NCBI GenBank assembly: GCA_009837395.1
Contig: VXTP01000043.1
Location: 392,936-456,935 of the forward strand
Source: Gemmatimonadota bacterium
GTDB lineage: Bacteria; JAAXHH01
Direction: 5' to 3'
Length of the DNA stretch: 64,000 nt
The translations under genes were made by a program, and so were the position numbers. Shown here piece by piece: positions 17,598 to 26,366 of this stretch. The stretch's first letter is position 1, and the number at the start of each line of letters is the position of its first letter. The notes below the pieces were generated by a model. It had not been told where the DNA came from and did no database searches. It was given only the letters and a program-made list of their open reading frames with translations.

Positions 17598-17806
17598 GGT
17601 TTGCTCCGGGATGGTACTAAAGTGATGTGGGGTGAGGTTGGCGTTAAGCGTGATGGGTCGTCTTGCGACATGAGAAAGGCAAAAGATCGTGATTCCGCGA
17701 GTTTGTGTCCGAAAACTGCCGACTCAGCGGTATGATTCGAGTATAGGAATCCGTCCAACCAGCGTCAACGAAATTGGCGTGCCGGAGCCAGGGATGGGCA
17801 ATATGA

Positions 17807-17835
17807 TTGAATCGGCCCTTTCCGTGGTGTATTTT
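17807..17835 (+). promoter_or_regulatory. Putative promoter of the alpha/alpha-barrel and dioxygenase genes
   Basis: TTGAAT (17807-17812), 17 bp spacer, TATTTT (17830-17835). It lies 41 bp upstream of the ATG at 17877 in a 279 bp divergent intergenic region that shows no other clear feature. Confidence 0.45.
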
Positions 17836-17876
17836 TCCGAAGTGCGTGATCCGCAACATCCCCATGGAGCTGTTTC

Positions 17877-20273
17877 ATGATCGCCACCGAAAACATACGC
17901 ATCATGCCGGACCGGCACGGCGAAGCCCAAATCTTACGCTTCGATGCCCGGGACCCGAAGACCGGCTGGCGCACCGTACTGTCTCACCGGGCCGCAAACA
18001 AGCACCGGCCCTGGGAGAAAGACGAAGGGTTGTCGATAGAAGACCTGGAAGTCGTGCCTTCAAATGACGGATCCGACGCGGTCTTCACGGAAATCGCCGA
18101 CCAGGGGACGAATACGTTGCTCATCCGTCGCGGAGAGATCGGCGAACACGAGCTCGAAGAACGGATATCCGTTGAAGCAGACAACCGGCTCCGCGTCGAG
18201 GTAAACGATCGCCTCACCCGTTCGGGCGTGCTCCTCGCACGTCTCATGAACCACTATTACTTCATGCCCGACGACCGGGCCATGGGTTACGCCCTGCCCC
18301 TGGATTTCGCGTGGATTCCCGGTTTGCACGACCATGAAAACCATGTGGCGGGAGAGTGGTTCTTCCGGTCGCCCTGCGTCATCGTTTCGGCCCACGGGCT
18401 GTATGCCGTCATCGTACCGGACCTGGACCTGATGCAGGAGCAGCTGGACTTGCACCACGCCCTTGACCTGCGCGCCTGGCATCACGCCGGGAGTGGAGAG
18501 ACCTATGGACTTCCGCGCATTTCCTATGGCATATGCAGATGGAAACCGGACGGCCACGTGCTGACCGCCCGTGATGAGCCCGCGCCTGTCAGCGGGATTG
18601 AGATCGCCTATGCCTTCGATCTGATGATCGGCGCCTCACGGGGTCCCGAATCGATCGTGGCCGAGGTGACGGAGTTGCTCTGGGACAAATACGGGACCCG
18701 TTATCTGAAGGACATCCGGCCCCAGGTCATGCCCTTCGAGGAATACGGAAGGCAGTACACGTACCGGCATGAACTCAATCTATGGGCAAAGCCTGTATCC
18801 ATTGGCAGCCAAAAGGGCTACGGCATCGAAAACACCTGGCGCAGGGGCGTCAACTACCATGCCTGGGAAAACGACTTCCAGGCGGGTTTCGGACTGATGC
18901 ACTACGGACGGAAATGGGGCGATGAAGATCTCCTTTCCATCGCCGAGGGCATGATCCATCTGCGGTTGTCTTCCCCGCGACTTAATGGGGCCTTTCCCTG
19001 TATATACAATGTAGATTCAGCGTCCTGGGAAGGCGCCATGTACTGGACCTCCTGGCCGGCAGACCCTGCCGACGGTTACGACCTGCAGTCCATGGGGGTT
19101 ACGGCCTGGTGGATGCTCTACTGGTACGAACAGTACCCCGATCTCCGAAGGGGGCCGGACCTGCTCAACTGGATCATCGATTTCTGCCGGTTCCTGGTCG
19201 ACGCCCAGCTTCCGTCCGGCGCCATCCCCACCTATTTCGACCGTCAGCTCAACCCGTCGCCCCAACTGAAAGAAGACGCTCCCACGGCCATCGGCGGCGC
19301 GGTGCTGGCGAAGACTGCCCGCATCGTCGGGGATCCCGAAATGGAACGGGCCGCCGTGCGGGCCGGCGAGTTCATGCTCCGGGAAATCTTCCCGCGGATG
19401 AAGTTCCAGGATTTCGAACTCTTCTATTCCTGCGCGCCGAGACCCCTTTACTGGGTCGACCCGCTCAACGGGATCCCGCCGGTCAATACACTGGCTATTC
19501 AGTGGGCAGCGGACCACTTTCTGGCCCTTTACCAGCTGACGGAAGAGGGTCAGTGGCTGCGACAGGGCGAGTACTGCCTGGGCTTGCTGTCCCTGTTTCA
19601 GCAGGTTTGGGCGCCGAACCGGTTCGGCAAGGCCTATCTATTTGGCGGTTTCGGCGTGATGAACTGCGACGGGGAATGGAACGACGGGCGGCAATCCCGT
19701 TTGGTACCGACCTACGCCGACTACTACCTGGCCACGGGCAAGATCGAATACCTCGAACGGGCCGTGGCCGCGTCCCGTGCCGCCTTTGCCGCCATGGACA
19801 TGAAGGAGAACCACGCCAACGGCATCAACGACTACCGCGTCACCATGGCGGAACAGGTACAGGTGCAGCCGGGAATCGGGTTGTCCCCCGAAAGCCTCAT
19901 GCACGGCGATCCCTGGGTGCATTCCGGCGAAGGCGGTGGCTGGACGGGCTTCAACTGGGGACCGGGCGGCGGGCTCACTGCGACCGCTTACCTGGAACGG
20001 CATTACGGCGGCGTGTGGGTGGACGGTTCATCCAGGAAAGCGGTTGCCATAGACGGTGTCACCGCGGAAGTGACGGGATGGTCGGACAATGCCATAGAAC
20101 TGTCCGTTGCCAACGCGCTGGGAGACCTCGCTATGCCATACTCGGCTCGGCGAGAAATCCCGCTGAAATTCGGCCATCTGGTCGAAGACGCATACCGCAT
20201 CGTGGTGAATGAACAGCATCTGGGAGATATTCCACGTGAGACGCTGGAGATGGGACTGAAAATCGAAGTATGA
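17877..20273 (+). CDS. Large unrecognised protein with a six-hairpin (alpha/alpha) barrel-like C-terminal half
   Basis: A 798-residue protein that I cannot assign to a named family. The N-terminal third (about 1-250) looks beta-rich, with RLRVEVNDRLTRSGVLLARL and HGLYAVIVPDLDLM. From about 300 it is helical and aromatic-rich, with WENDFQAGFGLMHYGRKW, CIYNVDSASWEGAMYWTSW and LLNWIIDFCRFLVDAQLPSG. That pattern resembles six-hairpin glycosidases and uronate-processing enzymes. There is no signal peptide, so a cytosolic role is likely. GGAG precedes the ATG. It precedes a phytanoyl-CoA-type dioxygenase by 28 bp, likely one operon. A carbohydrate-active function is inference. Confidence 0.8.
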   Translation: MIATENIRIMPDRHGEAQILRFDARDPKTGWRTVLSHRAANKHRPWEKDEGLSIEDLEVVPSNDGSDAVFTEIADQGTNTLLIRRGEIGEHELEERISVEADNRLRVEVNDRLTRSGVLLARLMNHYYFMPDDRAMGYALPLDFAWIPGLHDHENHVAGEWFFRSPCVIVSAHGLYAVIVPDLDLMQEQLDLHHALDLRAWHHAGSGETYGLPRISYGICRWKPDGHVLTARDEPAPVSGIEIAYAFDLMIGASRGPESIVAEVTELLWDKYGTRYLKDIRPQVMPFEEYGRQYTYRHELNLWAKPVSIGSQKGYGIENTWRRGVNYHAWENDFQAGFGLMHYGRKWGDEDLLSIAEGMIHLRLSSPRLNGAFPCIYNVDSASWEGAMYWTSWPADPADGYDLQSMGVTAWWMLYWYEQYPDLRRGPDLLNWIIDFCRFLVDAQLPSGAIPTYFDRQLNPSPQLKEDAPTAIGGAVLAKTARIVGDPEMERAAVRAGEFMLREIFPRMKFQDFELFYSCAPRPLYWVDPLNGIPPVNTLAIQWAADHFLALYQLTEEGQWLRQGEYCLGLLSLFQQVWAPNRFGKAYLFGGFGVMNCDGEWNDGRQSRLVPTYADYYLATGKIEYLERAVAASRAAFAAMDMKENHANGINDYRVTMAEQVQVQPGIGLSPESLMHGDPWVHSGEGGGWTGFNWGPGGGLTATAYLERHYGGVWVDGSSRKAVAIDGVTAEVTGWSDNAIELSVANALGDLAMPYSARREIPLKFGHLVEDAYRIVVNEQHLGDIPRETLEMGLKIEV

Positions 20274-20301
20274 CGTAGCCATTTCGAAGAAAGGAACGTC
20301 C

Positions 20302-21144
20302 TTGAAACTGTCGTCGTCGCAGCTCGAAGCGTATCAACGGGAGGGGTACGTGATTGTGGACTGTCCTTTTCCGAAGACCCGTACGCAGGACTGCCAGAGT
20401 GCCGTGGAAAAGGTCGCCATCGATCCTGAGTCGGTCACCGCGGATACCCGACGGAATCATTATCGGCTGGCTCCGCAGATTCCCGGCTCCTACTGGTGCG
20501 CGCTCGACCATGCCCTGCCTTACCTGAAGATCATGCTCCATCCGGAAATCCTCGAAATGGCCAGGCAACTCTCCGGCGACGACGATGTCTATCTCCGCAA
20601 CGGCGGCATCAATGAACTGGCGCCCGACCACTCATTCTGGTGGCACCGCGACAGTGAAATGGTTTACACCGAGTTCATGCACTACTTCTCGAGCGCATCG
20701 GTCGAGCAGGGCTGTCTCCGGGTCATTCCCGGCAGTCACATCGGGTCCGCCGACCGGTTCAAGGAGGAAGCGGAACGACGGCGGCGGGAGCAGGGATATC
20801 CCGAAGAATACTGGGTCGATGGCATTGCGGACGTGGAATTGCCTGGAGAGGTCCCGCTCGAGGTGAGGCCGGATCAACTCATCGTACGTGATTCAAGGAT
20901 CTTTCACGCGACCGGGCTTAATACCTCCAGGGACGGCAGGTCGATGAGCCACTGGTTGTTTCGCGACGGAGCGAGTAACGACCACCGGTTCCGTTTCGAG
21001 GATGTACTTACCGATGAACTGATCGAGGCGCTTTCACCTGCGCAGCGGGACGCGCTCTGGCTGTGCCGAGATTTCGAGATCGCCGAGGGTTACCGGGAAG
21101 AACGGGAACGAGAGGATGGGAAGGTGGCTTGGGGGGTGGTGTGA
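20302..21144 (+). CDS. Phytanoyl-CoA dioxygenase (PhyH) family Fe(II)/2-oxoglutarate oxygenase
   Basis: A 280-residue double-stranded beta-helix oxygenase. The iron ligands are visible in FWWHRDSEM (His and Asp) and RDSRIFHATG (distal His); a following arginine in SRDGRSMSHW can bind 2-oxoglutarate. The start is a TTG at 20302 with AAAGGAA ten bases upstream; the frame has no better start. PhyH proteins hydroxylate diverse small molecules, so the substrate is open. The coupling to the preceding barrel protein suggests action on the same, probably sugar-derived, compound. Confidence 0.88.
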   Translation: MKLSSSQLEAYQREGYVIVDCPFPKTRTQDCQSAVEKVAIDPESVTADTRRNHYRLAPQIPGSYWCALDHALPYLKIMLHPEILEMARQLSGDDDVYLRNGGINELAPDHSFWWHRDSEMVYTEFMHYFSSASVEQGCLRVIPGSHIGSADRFKEEAERRRREQGYPEEYWVDGIADVELPGEVPLEVRPDQLIVRDSRIFHATGLNTSRDGRSMSHWLFRDGASNDHRFRFEDVLTDELIEALSPAQRDALWLCRDFEIAEGYREEREREDGKVAWGVV

Positions 21145-21207
21145 GCTGGTTCCGGGAATCCGGCTTAGAATGCGTCTTCGCTCGACATTTGTAAGCGGTT
21201 GGCTGGG

Positions 21208-22074
21208 TCAAAACGCGTAACGCAACGACGCTCTGAGTCCCTGTCCTCTGAGCATCGCCCAGGTTTCGGCGAGGTCTAACTCCAGCGGTTCGCGGCTGCC
21301 GTCCTTCCAGACGACCTGGCCGGTGGCTCTTCCGGTCTCTACGATTCCCCAATTCACGTATCGCCATGCAAGATCGAGCGAGATCCTGTCCGAAAGAGAC
21401 GTAGCCACTCCGGCTGCCAGCATTGCGGAGAAATCGACCCGCCGGCCGTCCGGAACGATGGTCTGCGTCCTGGGAAACGTCATTAGGAATTCGCTGATAT
21501 CGACATAATGCAGTCCGGCGCCGGCACCCGCGAACACACTAAAGGGACCGTGCGCTATGAAATCCATATACGCGGCTACCGTGCCGGAAGCGGACTGCAG
21601 GTCCGCCGATACGGTCTGTAGTGTATCGGTCTGAAGGAAGTTGGCGGTCCCTTCAAAGGCGAAACTCGGACGGTAGGAAATGGACGTTTCCAGGCGCAGG
21701 CCCGGTGTCACGAAGTAGCCAAGGCCGACCTCGACACCACCCGCCATGCCGAAATCACCCCGCGTACCTCTAGCGATGCCGTCGCCCCCCGTTCCACACC
21801 CGTAGAGCGCTGCGGGAGACGTACTCAGACAGTTCCTGTCCCCGAACCTGGTTGTCGAGGGCAGATCGAGGCTCGCACCGACCCGAAGGTAGAAAGTGGG
21901 TTGGCTGGTGGCGGATTCGGTCGTCTCAGTTGCAGTTTCAGTCTGGTGCACATGGTCTCTACTTGAGATTGCGGTCCCTTGGGCGTCTACCGGTTCGATA
22001 TCCATGGTGGCCAATGCCATAACCAGGATAGAGACCGTCCTGATCCTGATGACTTTACGATGGTCGCCTGTCAT
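21208..22074 (-). CDS. Outer-membrane beta-barrel protein
   Basis: A 288-residue protein with a signal peptide (cleavage near VDAQ, residue 32). A Thr/Ser/Glu-rich segment follows, then amphipathic strands about ten residues long. Examples are TFYLRVGASLDL, GGVEVGLGYFV, FSVFAGAGAGLHYV and ISLDLAWRYVNWG. It ends in phenylalanine (LRASLRYAF), the signal for BAM-mediated insertion. AGAGGA precedes the ATG. The barrel resembles OmpA/OprF-like or opacity-type eight-strand barrels without a peptidoglycan-binding domain. Its role is unknown. Confidence 0.82.
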   Translation of the reverse strand: MTGDHRKVIRIRTVSILVMALATMDIEPVDAQGTAISSRDHVHQTETATETTESATSQPTFYLRVGASLDLPSTTRFGDRNCLSTSPAALYGCGTGGDGIARGTRGDFGMAGGVEVGLGYFVTPGLRLETSISYRPSFAFEGTANFLQTDTLQTVSADLQSASGTVAAYMDFIAHGPFSVFAGAGAGLHYVDISEFLMTFPRTQTIVPDGRRVDFSAMLAAGVATSLSDRISLDLAWRYVNWGIVETGRATGQVVWKDGSREPLELDLAETWAMLRGQGLRASLRYAF

Positions 22075-22250
22075 GTTCCTCTCGCTCTTTCATAATCATT
22101 TCATCAATTTGGTGTGAAATGAGTAGGGATATCCTGCGTGAATCACACCGCATGTCCCGAATGGTCTCCAGCACGTGTTCGATACTGATCTTGCACACAT
22201 GATCGAACGAGGAGGCCGGACTGCATGAACGATCAAGAGGGTAGTAAGGG

Positions 22251-22544
22251 CTAGTCAAGATCATTAAATGCTGTGGGCAATGCACGGATAGCCGTACCGA
22301 CTCTCCTATGGGCTGCTGCAAGGTCAAACTGTGACTGCAGGTTAATCCAGAACAGCGGATCCACGCCGAACCAGTGACCGAAGCGCAAGGCCGTGTCCGC
22401 TGTAATCGACCGCTTGCCTGAGATAATCTGGCTGATCCTGTTTGGCGGAACGTCAATCTGACGTGCGAATTCCGATGGCACAACGCCCAATTCTTCGAGC
22501 TCGTCCTGAAGAATCTCGCCGGGATGAATGGTACGCTGGAGCAT
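22251..22544 (-). CDS. higA: HigA-type antitoxin (XRE helix-turn-helix)
   Basis: A 97-residue antitoxin and autorepressor of the HigBA family. The N-terminus MLQRTIHPGEILQDELEEL is the family signature, and the DNA-binding helix-turn-helix is SEFARQIDVPPNRISQIISG. I start at the ATG at 22542-22544, which has GGAGG eight bases upstream; the ATG at 22559 is an alternative. It follows its toxin gene by 21 bp, toxin first as usual for this family. About 175 bp of downstream DNA to the barrel gene shows nothing. Confidence 0.92.
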   Translation of the reverse strand: MLQRTIHPGEILQDELEELGVVPSEFARQIDVPPNRISQIISGKRSITADTALRFGHWFGVDPLFWINLQSQFDLAAAHRRVGTAIRALPTAFNDLD

Positions 22545-22565
22545 GATTTTATCCTCCATGTTGCC

Positions 22566-22850
22566 TTAATGATAGTCTACAATTTCTACGTCTAACGGTC
22601 CCGGACTGTCACTGGGCCATCTGAAGCAGATTCGCCATTGGTTGTTTATTCGAATTGAATACTGCCCACTTCTTTTTCCACGGAGAGATTCCAAACGGTT
22701 GCTGGTCAGTGCTTTCAAGGTATTAAGCGATGGGGCAGCATTCAGAATCGAAAGTCTTTTTGCAGCCTGTTTTTCAAATCCCTGAAACGAAGCAATGAAT
22801 TCGCCGCTGGCGAATCGCTCGGTCCTGCGATCCTTGTATCCAAGAATCAT
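22566..22850 (-). CDS. higB: HigB-type toxin (RelE superfamily mRNA interferase)
   Basis: A 94-residue ribosome-dependent mRNase of the RelE/ParE fold. Recognisable elements are LESLRGKRSGQYSIRINNQW, RICFRW and a C-terminal VEIVDYH, which places the catalytic histidine and tyrosine at the end as in HigB-1. I chose the ATG at 22848-22850 because MILGYKDRRTERFASGE matches the family start. It is the first gene of the higBA pair and appears intact. Confidence 0.92.
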   Translation of the reverse strand: MILGYKDRRTERFASGEFIASFQGFEKQAAKRLSILNAAPSLNTLKALTSNRLESLRGKRSGQYSIRINNQWRICFRWPSDSPGPLDVEIVDYH

Positions 22851-22860
22851 AGCTGATACC

Positions 22861-22894
22861 AAATTACATGAGATGACGATGTACGTCAATCGTC
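22861..22894 (-). promoter_or_regulatory. Putative higBA promoter and operator
   Basis: On the minus strand TTGACG (22884-22889) and TAATTT (22861-22866) are 17 bp apart, with TG before the -10. The inverted repeat GACGAT-N8-ATCGTC (22875-22894) overlaps the -35, a plausible site for HigA autorepression. The leader would be very short. Confidence 0.5.
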
Positions 22895-22989
22895 AATTCA
22901 TGGAAGCAGAGAACTAATTAACGACTCGAATCTACAATAAGTCCATAAAGGAGTCGATACAGGAGTTTGTTAGTAACCTACTTCAGAAT

Positions 22990-24066
22990 TTACACCCCAA
23001 CCTTCGCCTCGAACGCCGCGATCTCCTCTGCCCCTTCCAACACGCCGATCTCCAGGTGAAAATCGCGCACTTCGTCGGGCTCGATGTGCTGCAGGTAGCC
23101 GTTCTTGCGGTTCCAGGCCCGGCCGAGCATGCTGACGTTGCCCGGTTCGATGCCGGTGACGTAGGTGCCCTTGTGGAAGTGCTGCCAGTGGCTTACGAGG
23201 GGGATCTCTGCCTTGGGGAATGACCAGTACAGGCCCAGGCCGAGCCGGTCATTGATCAGTCCTACGTGGCACAGACCGCTGGTATCGGCCCGTGGCCGGA
23301 GGACGTAGACGTCGTCGTGCGCTTCGTCTGCAGGTGCGGAGACCGTAGTAAACGTTGCTGGATCGACCTCCCGGTCTTCGAGCCATTCCGTCGACTTCTC
23401 GCTGTCGATGACGACGCGCGTGCCTTCGTCGAGGATGGGGAAACCGGGATTGCAGTGATAGACGAACATCAGGGGAGAGCGATCGACGGACTGGTTGTGT
23501 ATCCGATCGTGGATGTGCAGCGATTTTTCGCCCAGGACCGTCGAGATTTCTCGGGTGAGTTCCAGGTTGGTACCGAAGACGACGGCTTCCCGGATCTTCC
23601 CGCGCACTTTGATGACATAGTCGTCGCCGTCCCACTGGCCATCGGTATGGACCTGCCGTGCCGGCAGGAAGGACAGGCGGCCGTGGAGACCGAGTTCTTC
23701 GTTTTCTTCTTCAGGATCTACTTCCGGGTGTCCGGTAAACGTCATCCCGCAGCTCAGCACCAGCCCGCCGTAGAAACCGCGCATCCAGCCGTAGCCCTGC
23801 GGTTCGTAAAACGCCGGCCCCACATCGCCCGTGTTGCCGCGGAAACAGAGCGACATGCCCTTGTAGTGGGCTGAGGCCACGTCCAGCGCCCTTCCCGGCA
23901 GCAGGGAGAAGCACAGGCCCGAGGCGTTGAATACCTCGATGAGATCGGCGCCCCGGTCGCTGCCTTCGCGCAGTTCGCCGTACCGGGCGTGGGCCACCTG
24001 GCTCATGTCGCCGACGAGATTGAGCAGTTCTCTGCGTGTATACTCTTTTCCGAATAGGCGTGCCAT
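22990..24066 (-). CDS. DUF4432 family protein (aldose-1-epimerase-like)
   Basis: A 358-residue protein of the DUF4432 group, which has the galactose-mutarotase-like beta-sandwich. Supporting features are RGADLIEVFNASGLCFSLLP, the central PQGYGWMRGFYGGLVLSCGM and PLMFVYHCNPGFPILDEGTR; these last two place conserved aromatic and histidine residues in the sugar-binding cleft. The ATG at 24064-24066 has GGAAGG five bases upstream; a GTG at 24072 is less likely. The family acts on sugars, but the substrate is not known. It follows glnS by 64 bp. Confidence 0.85.
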   Translation of the reverse strand: MARLFGKEYTRRELLNLVGDMSQVAHARYGELREGSDRGADLIEVFNASGLCFSLLPGRALDVASAHYKGMSLCFRGNTGDVGPAFYEPQGYGWMRGFYGGLVLSCGMTFTGHPEVDPEEENEELGLHGRLSFLPARQVHTDGQWDGDDYVIKVRGKIREAVVFGTNLELTREISTVLGEKSLHIHDRIHNQSVDRSPLMFVYHCNPGFPILDEGTRVVIDSEKSTEWLEDREVDPATFTTVSAPADEAHDDVYVLRPRADTSGLCHVGLINDRLGLGLYWSFPKAEIPLVSHWQHFHKGTYVTGIEPGNVSMLGRAWNRKNGYLQHIEPDEVRDFHLEIGVLEGAEEIAAFEAKVGV

Positions 24067-24130
24067 GGTCACCTTCCTGGATGGAATCGTTTCTGTCCGT
24101 TACGTAAACGCTTACGTTGCTGACGCTTAT

Positions 24131-25807
24131 CTACTTCTGTTGGATCTTCGCCCAGGTATCGCGGAGGGAGATCGTCCGGTTGAACACCGGTCCGTTGGGC
24201 TGCGTTTCGACGGCGTCGATACAGAAGTAGCCCAGCCGCTCGAACTGGTAGTTCACGCCGGGTTCGGCTTCCGCCAGACCGGGCTCGACCTTGCAGTCCG
24301 TGACGGTCTTGAGCGAATCAGGGTTCAACAAGGACCGGTCGTCGTCGACTTCACCCGGTCGGGGATCCGGATCGCTGAAGAGCCGGTCGTAGAGACGCAC
24401 GGTGGCGTTCAGCGCATGCGCGGCCGATACCCAGTGAATGGTACCGCGTACCTTCCGGCCGTCCGGCGTAGACCCGCCCCGGGATTCCGGATCGTAGGTG
24501 CAGCGCAGTTCGACCACTTGCCCGTCATCGTCCTTGATCACGTCCGTGCAGGTGATGTAGTAGCCGTAGCGCAGGCGGACTTCCCGGTCCGGCGCCAGCC
24601 GGAAGAACTTCCGCGGCGGATCTTCCATAAAGTCGTTCCGATCGACATAGATTTCACGGGTAAAAGGCACCTGCCGCGTCCCCATGCCCTCGTCTTCCGG
24701 GTTGTTCACGGCTTCCATCTGCTCGGTGCGGTCGGTGGGGTAGTTGGTGATCACGACCTTCAGCGGATCCAGCACGCCCATGACCCGGGGTGCCCGCTTG
24801 TTCAGGTCTTCCCGGATGATGAAATCCGCCAGGGCCATGTCGATGAGATTGTGGTTCTTGGCCACGCCGACGCGGTCGCAGAGGGTCCGGACGGCCTCGG
24901 GGGTGTATCCCCGGCGCCGCAGGCCGGATAGCGTTGGCATGCGGGGATCGTCCCAGCCGGACAGCACGCCTTCCTCGATGAGCGGCCGGTAGAATCGCTT
25001 CGAAAGCACGGTGTGGGCCAGCGCCAGCGGCGCGAATTCGATCTGCTGGGGGTGGTAGACGTCCAGTCGGTCAAGGATCCAGTCGTAGAGCGGCCGGTTG
25101 TTCTCGAACTCCAGGGTGCAGAGCGAATGGGTGATGCCTTCGATGGAGTCCGACAGGCAGTGAGTGAAGTCGTACATGGGATACACGCGCCACTTGTCCC
25201 CGGTGCGGTAATGATGGGCGTGCCGTATCCGGTACAGTACGGGATCCCGCATCGTCAGGTTGGGATGGGCCATGTCTATCCGGGCCCGCAGGACGTGCTT
25301 GCCGTCCGGAAACTCCCCGGCCTGCATGCGTTCGAACAGGTCCCGGTTTTCTGCGGCCAACCGGTCGCGGTACGGGCTGTTGCGGCCCGGTTCCGTGGGC
25401 GTGCCCCGGTGATCCCGCATTTCCTCCCAGGTCAGGCTGTCTACGTAGGCATCGCCCTGGTCCACGAGTTGCAGCGCGTAGGCGTACAGTTGATCGAAGT
25501 AATCGGAAGCGAAGTAAAGCCGGTCCTCCCAGTCGAACCCCAGCCACCGGATGTCTCGCTTGATCCCCTCCACGAAGTCCACATTCTCCGTCTCGGGATT
25601 GGAATCGTCGAACCGGAGGTTGCACAGGCCGTCGTACTCCTCCGCAACGCCGAAATTCAGGCAGATCGACTTGGCGTGGCCGATATGGAGATAGCCGTTC
25701 GGTTCCGGGGGGAAACGCGTATGCACCTTGCCCCCGAACTTCCCGCTTTCCATGTCCGCGTCGATGATCTCGCGTATAAAGTCCCTGTACTGCTTTTCTG
25801 AGCTCAT
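24131..25807 (-). CDS. glnS: Glutaminyl-tRNA synthetase
   Basis: Charges tRNA-Gln directly with glutamine, in the cytosol. It is 558 residues long, like the E. coli enzyme (554). The class I motif HIGH is at residues 41-44 within [15 protein letters not shown] and the KMSKS equivalent is VLSKR. The C-terminal anticodon-binding beta-barrels are complete ([20 protein letters not shown]). Having GlnRS suggests this organism does not depend only on the GatCAB route. It has its own promoter and is probably monocistronic or co-transcribed with the DUF4432 gene. Confidence 0.97.
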   Translation of the reverse strand: MSSEKQYRDFIREIIDADMESGKFGGKVHTRFPPEPNGYLHIGHAKSICLNFGVAEEYDGLCNLRFDDSNPETENVDFVEGIKRDIRWLGFDWEDRLYFASDYFDQLYAYALQLVDQGDAYVDSLTWEEMRDHRGTPTEPGRNSPYRDRLAAENRDLFERMQAGEFPDGKHVLRARIDMAHPNLTMRDPVLYRIRHAHHYRTGDKWRVYPMYDFTHCLSDSIEGITHSLCTLEFENNRPLYDWILDRLDVYHPQQIEFAPLALAHTVLSKRFYRPLIEEGVLSGWDDPRMPTLSGLRRRGYTPEAVRTLCDRVGVAKNHNLIDMALADFIIREDLNKRAPRVMGVLDPLKVVITNYPTDRTEQMEAVNNPEDEGMGTRQVPFTREIYVDRNDFMEDPPRKFFRLAPDREVRLRYGYYITCTDVIKDDDGQVVELRCTYDPESRGGSTPDGRKVRGTIHWVSAAHALNATVRLYDRLFSDPDPRPGEVDDDRSLLNPDSLKTVTDCKVEPGLAEAEPGVNYQFERLGYFCIDAVETQPNGPVFNRTISLRDTWAKIQQK

Positions 25808-25851
25808 AAGTTCCTGTTCAGGTTGTCATTGGAGCGGATTCAAGGCCGTGT

Positions 25852-25880
25852 AATATAGGGCGTGAAGGGGGAAATGGCAA
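25852..25880 (-). promoter_or_regulatory. Putative promoter of glnS
   Basis: On the minus strand TTGCCA (25875-25880), 17 bp spacer, TATATT (25852-25857). It gives a leader of about 40 bases to the glnS ATG. Confidence 0.6.
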
Positions 25881-25936
25881 GGTGATGATGGAGATGTTGC
25901 GTGGGTTGGTCAGCCTTCAAACACGTGCGTTTTGGG

Positions 25937-26248
25937 TTATTCGACCCAGTCTCTGGCATGACGGCGGACTCTCGAACGAATCTCCTTACCATTCAATACC
26001 AGTTCCCGGGATAACTCATAGGCTTTCTGGGCGTTCATCCAGAACTCCGGAGTCTGGTCGAAATACTCACCCAAGGCGATAGCGGTTTCAGCGGTCACAC
26101 CGTGTTTATTTTGTACGATTTCATGAAGTCTCGTGGCTGGAAGGTCTATATCCCTTGCCAGACCGTTGACGGTCAATTCCATTTCATGAATCTGTTCAAG
26201 CAGGAGAGCGCCCGGGTGGGTTGTAATTCGTTCTATAGGTACGTTCAT
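25937..26248 (-). CDS. Solitary HigA-type antitoxin
   Basis: A 103-residue XRE-family regulator with the HigA signature: RITTHPGALLLEQIHEME and helix-turn-helix VNGLARDIDLPATRLHEIVQ. The ATG at 26246-26248 is chosen (AAGGA upstream); one at 26266 is possible. Unlike the higBA pair near 22.5 kb, there is no room for a toxin: only about 115 bp separates it from the methyltransferase gene. It is likely an orphan antitoxin or repurposed regulator. Confidence 0.85.
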   Translation of the reverse strand: MNVPIERITTHPGALLLEQIHEMELTVNGLARDIDLPATRLHEIVQNKHGVTAETAIALGEYFDQTPEFWMNAQKAYELSRELVLNGKEIRSRVRRHARDWVE

Positions 26249-26333
26249 ACCAGATTTCCTTCTCATTCCTAAGTGTTGTTCAATTCCCTATCCGAGGTAC
26301 CTCCATCTCCGACCTCGGTATGTCGTAACAAAC

Positions 26334-26366
26334 GTGAAAATCGAAAGCGACGCTATCGATTTTCAC
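26334..26366 (-). terminator. Hairpin at the 3' end of the methyltransferase gene
   Basis: A perfect 11 bp stem, GTGAAAATCGA and TCGATTTTCAC, with an 11-base loop. It overlaps the methyltransferase stop codon and is followed on the minus strand by only a weak T-rich stretch (GTTTGTTACG). A terminator or mRNA-stabilising stem is the simplest reading. Confidence 0.5.

Noticed and set aside
17598..17876. tRNA or small RNA in the 279 bp divergent gap
   Set aside because: No cloverleaf, anticodon arm or strong hairpin could be found by eye; only promoter-like elements.
26267..26362. Possible HigB remnant upstream of the solitary antitoxin
   Set aside because: Only about 95 bp is available and the translated residues do not match the HigB motifs seen at 22.6-22.85 kb.
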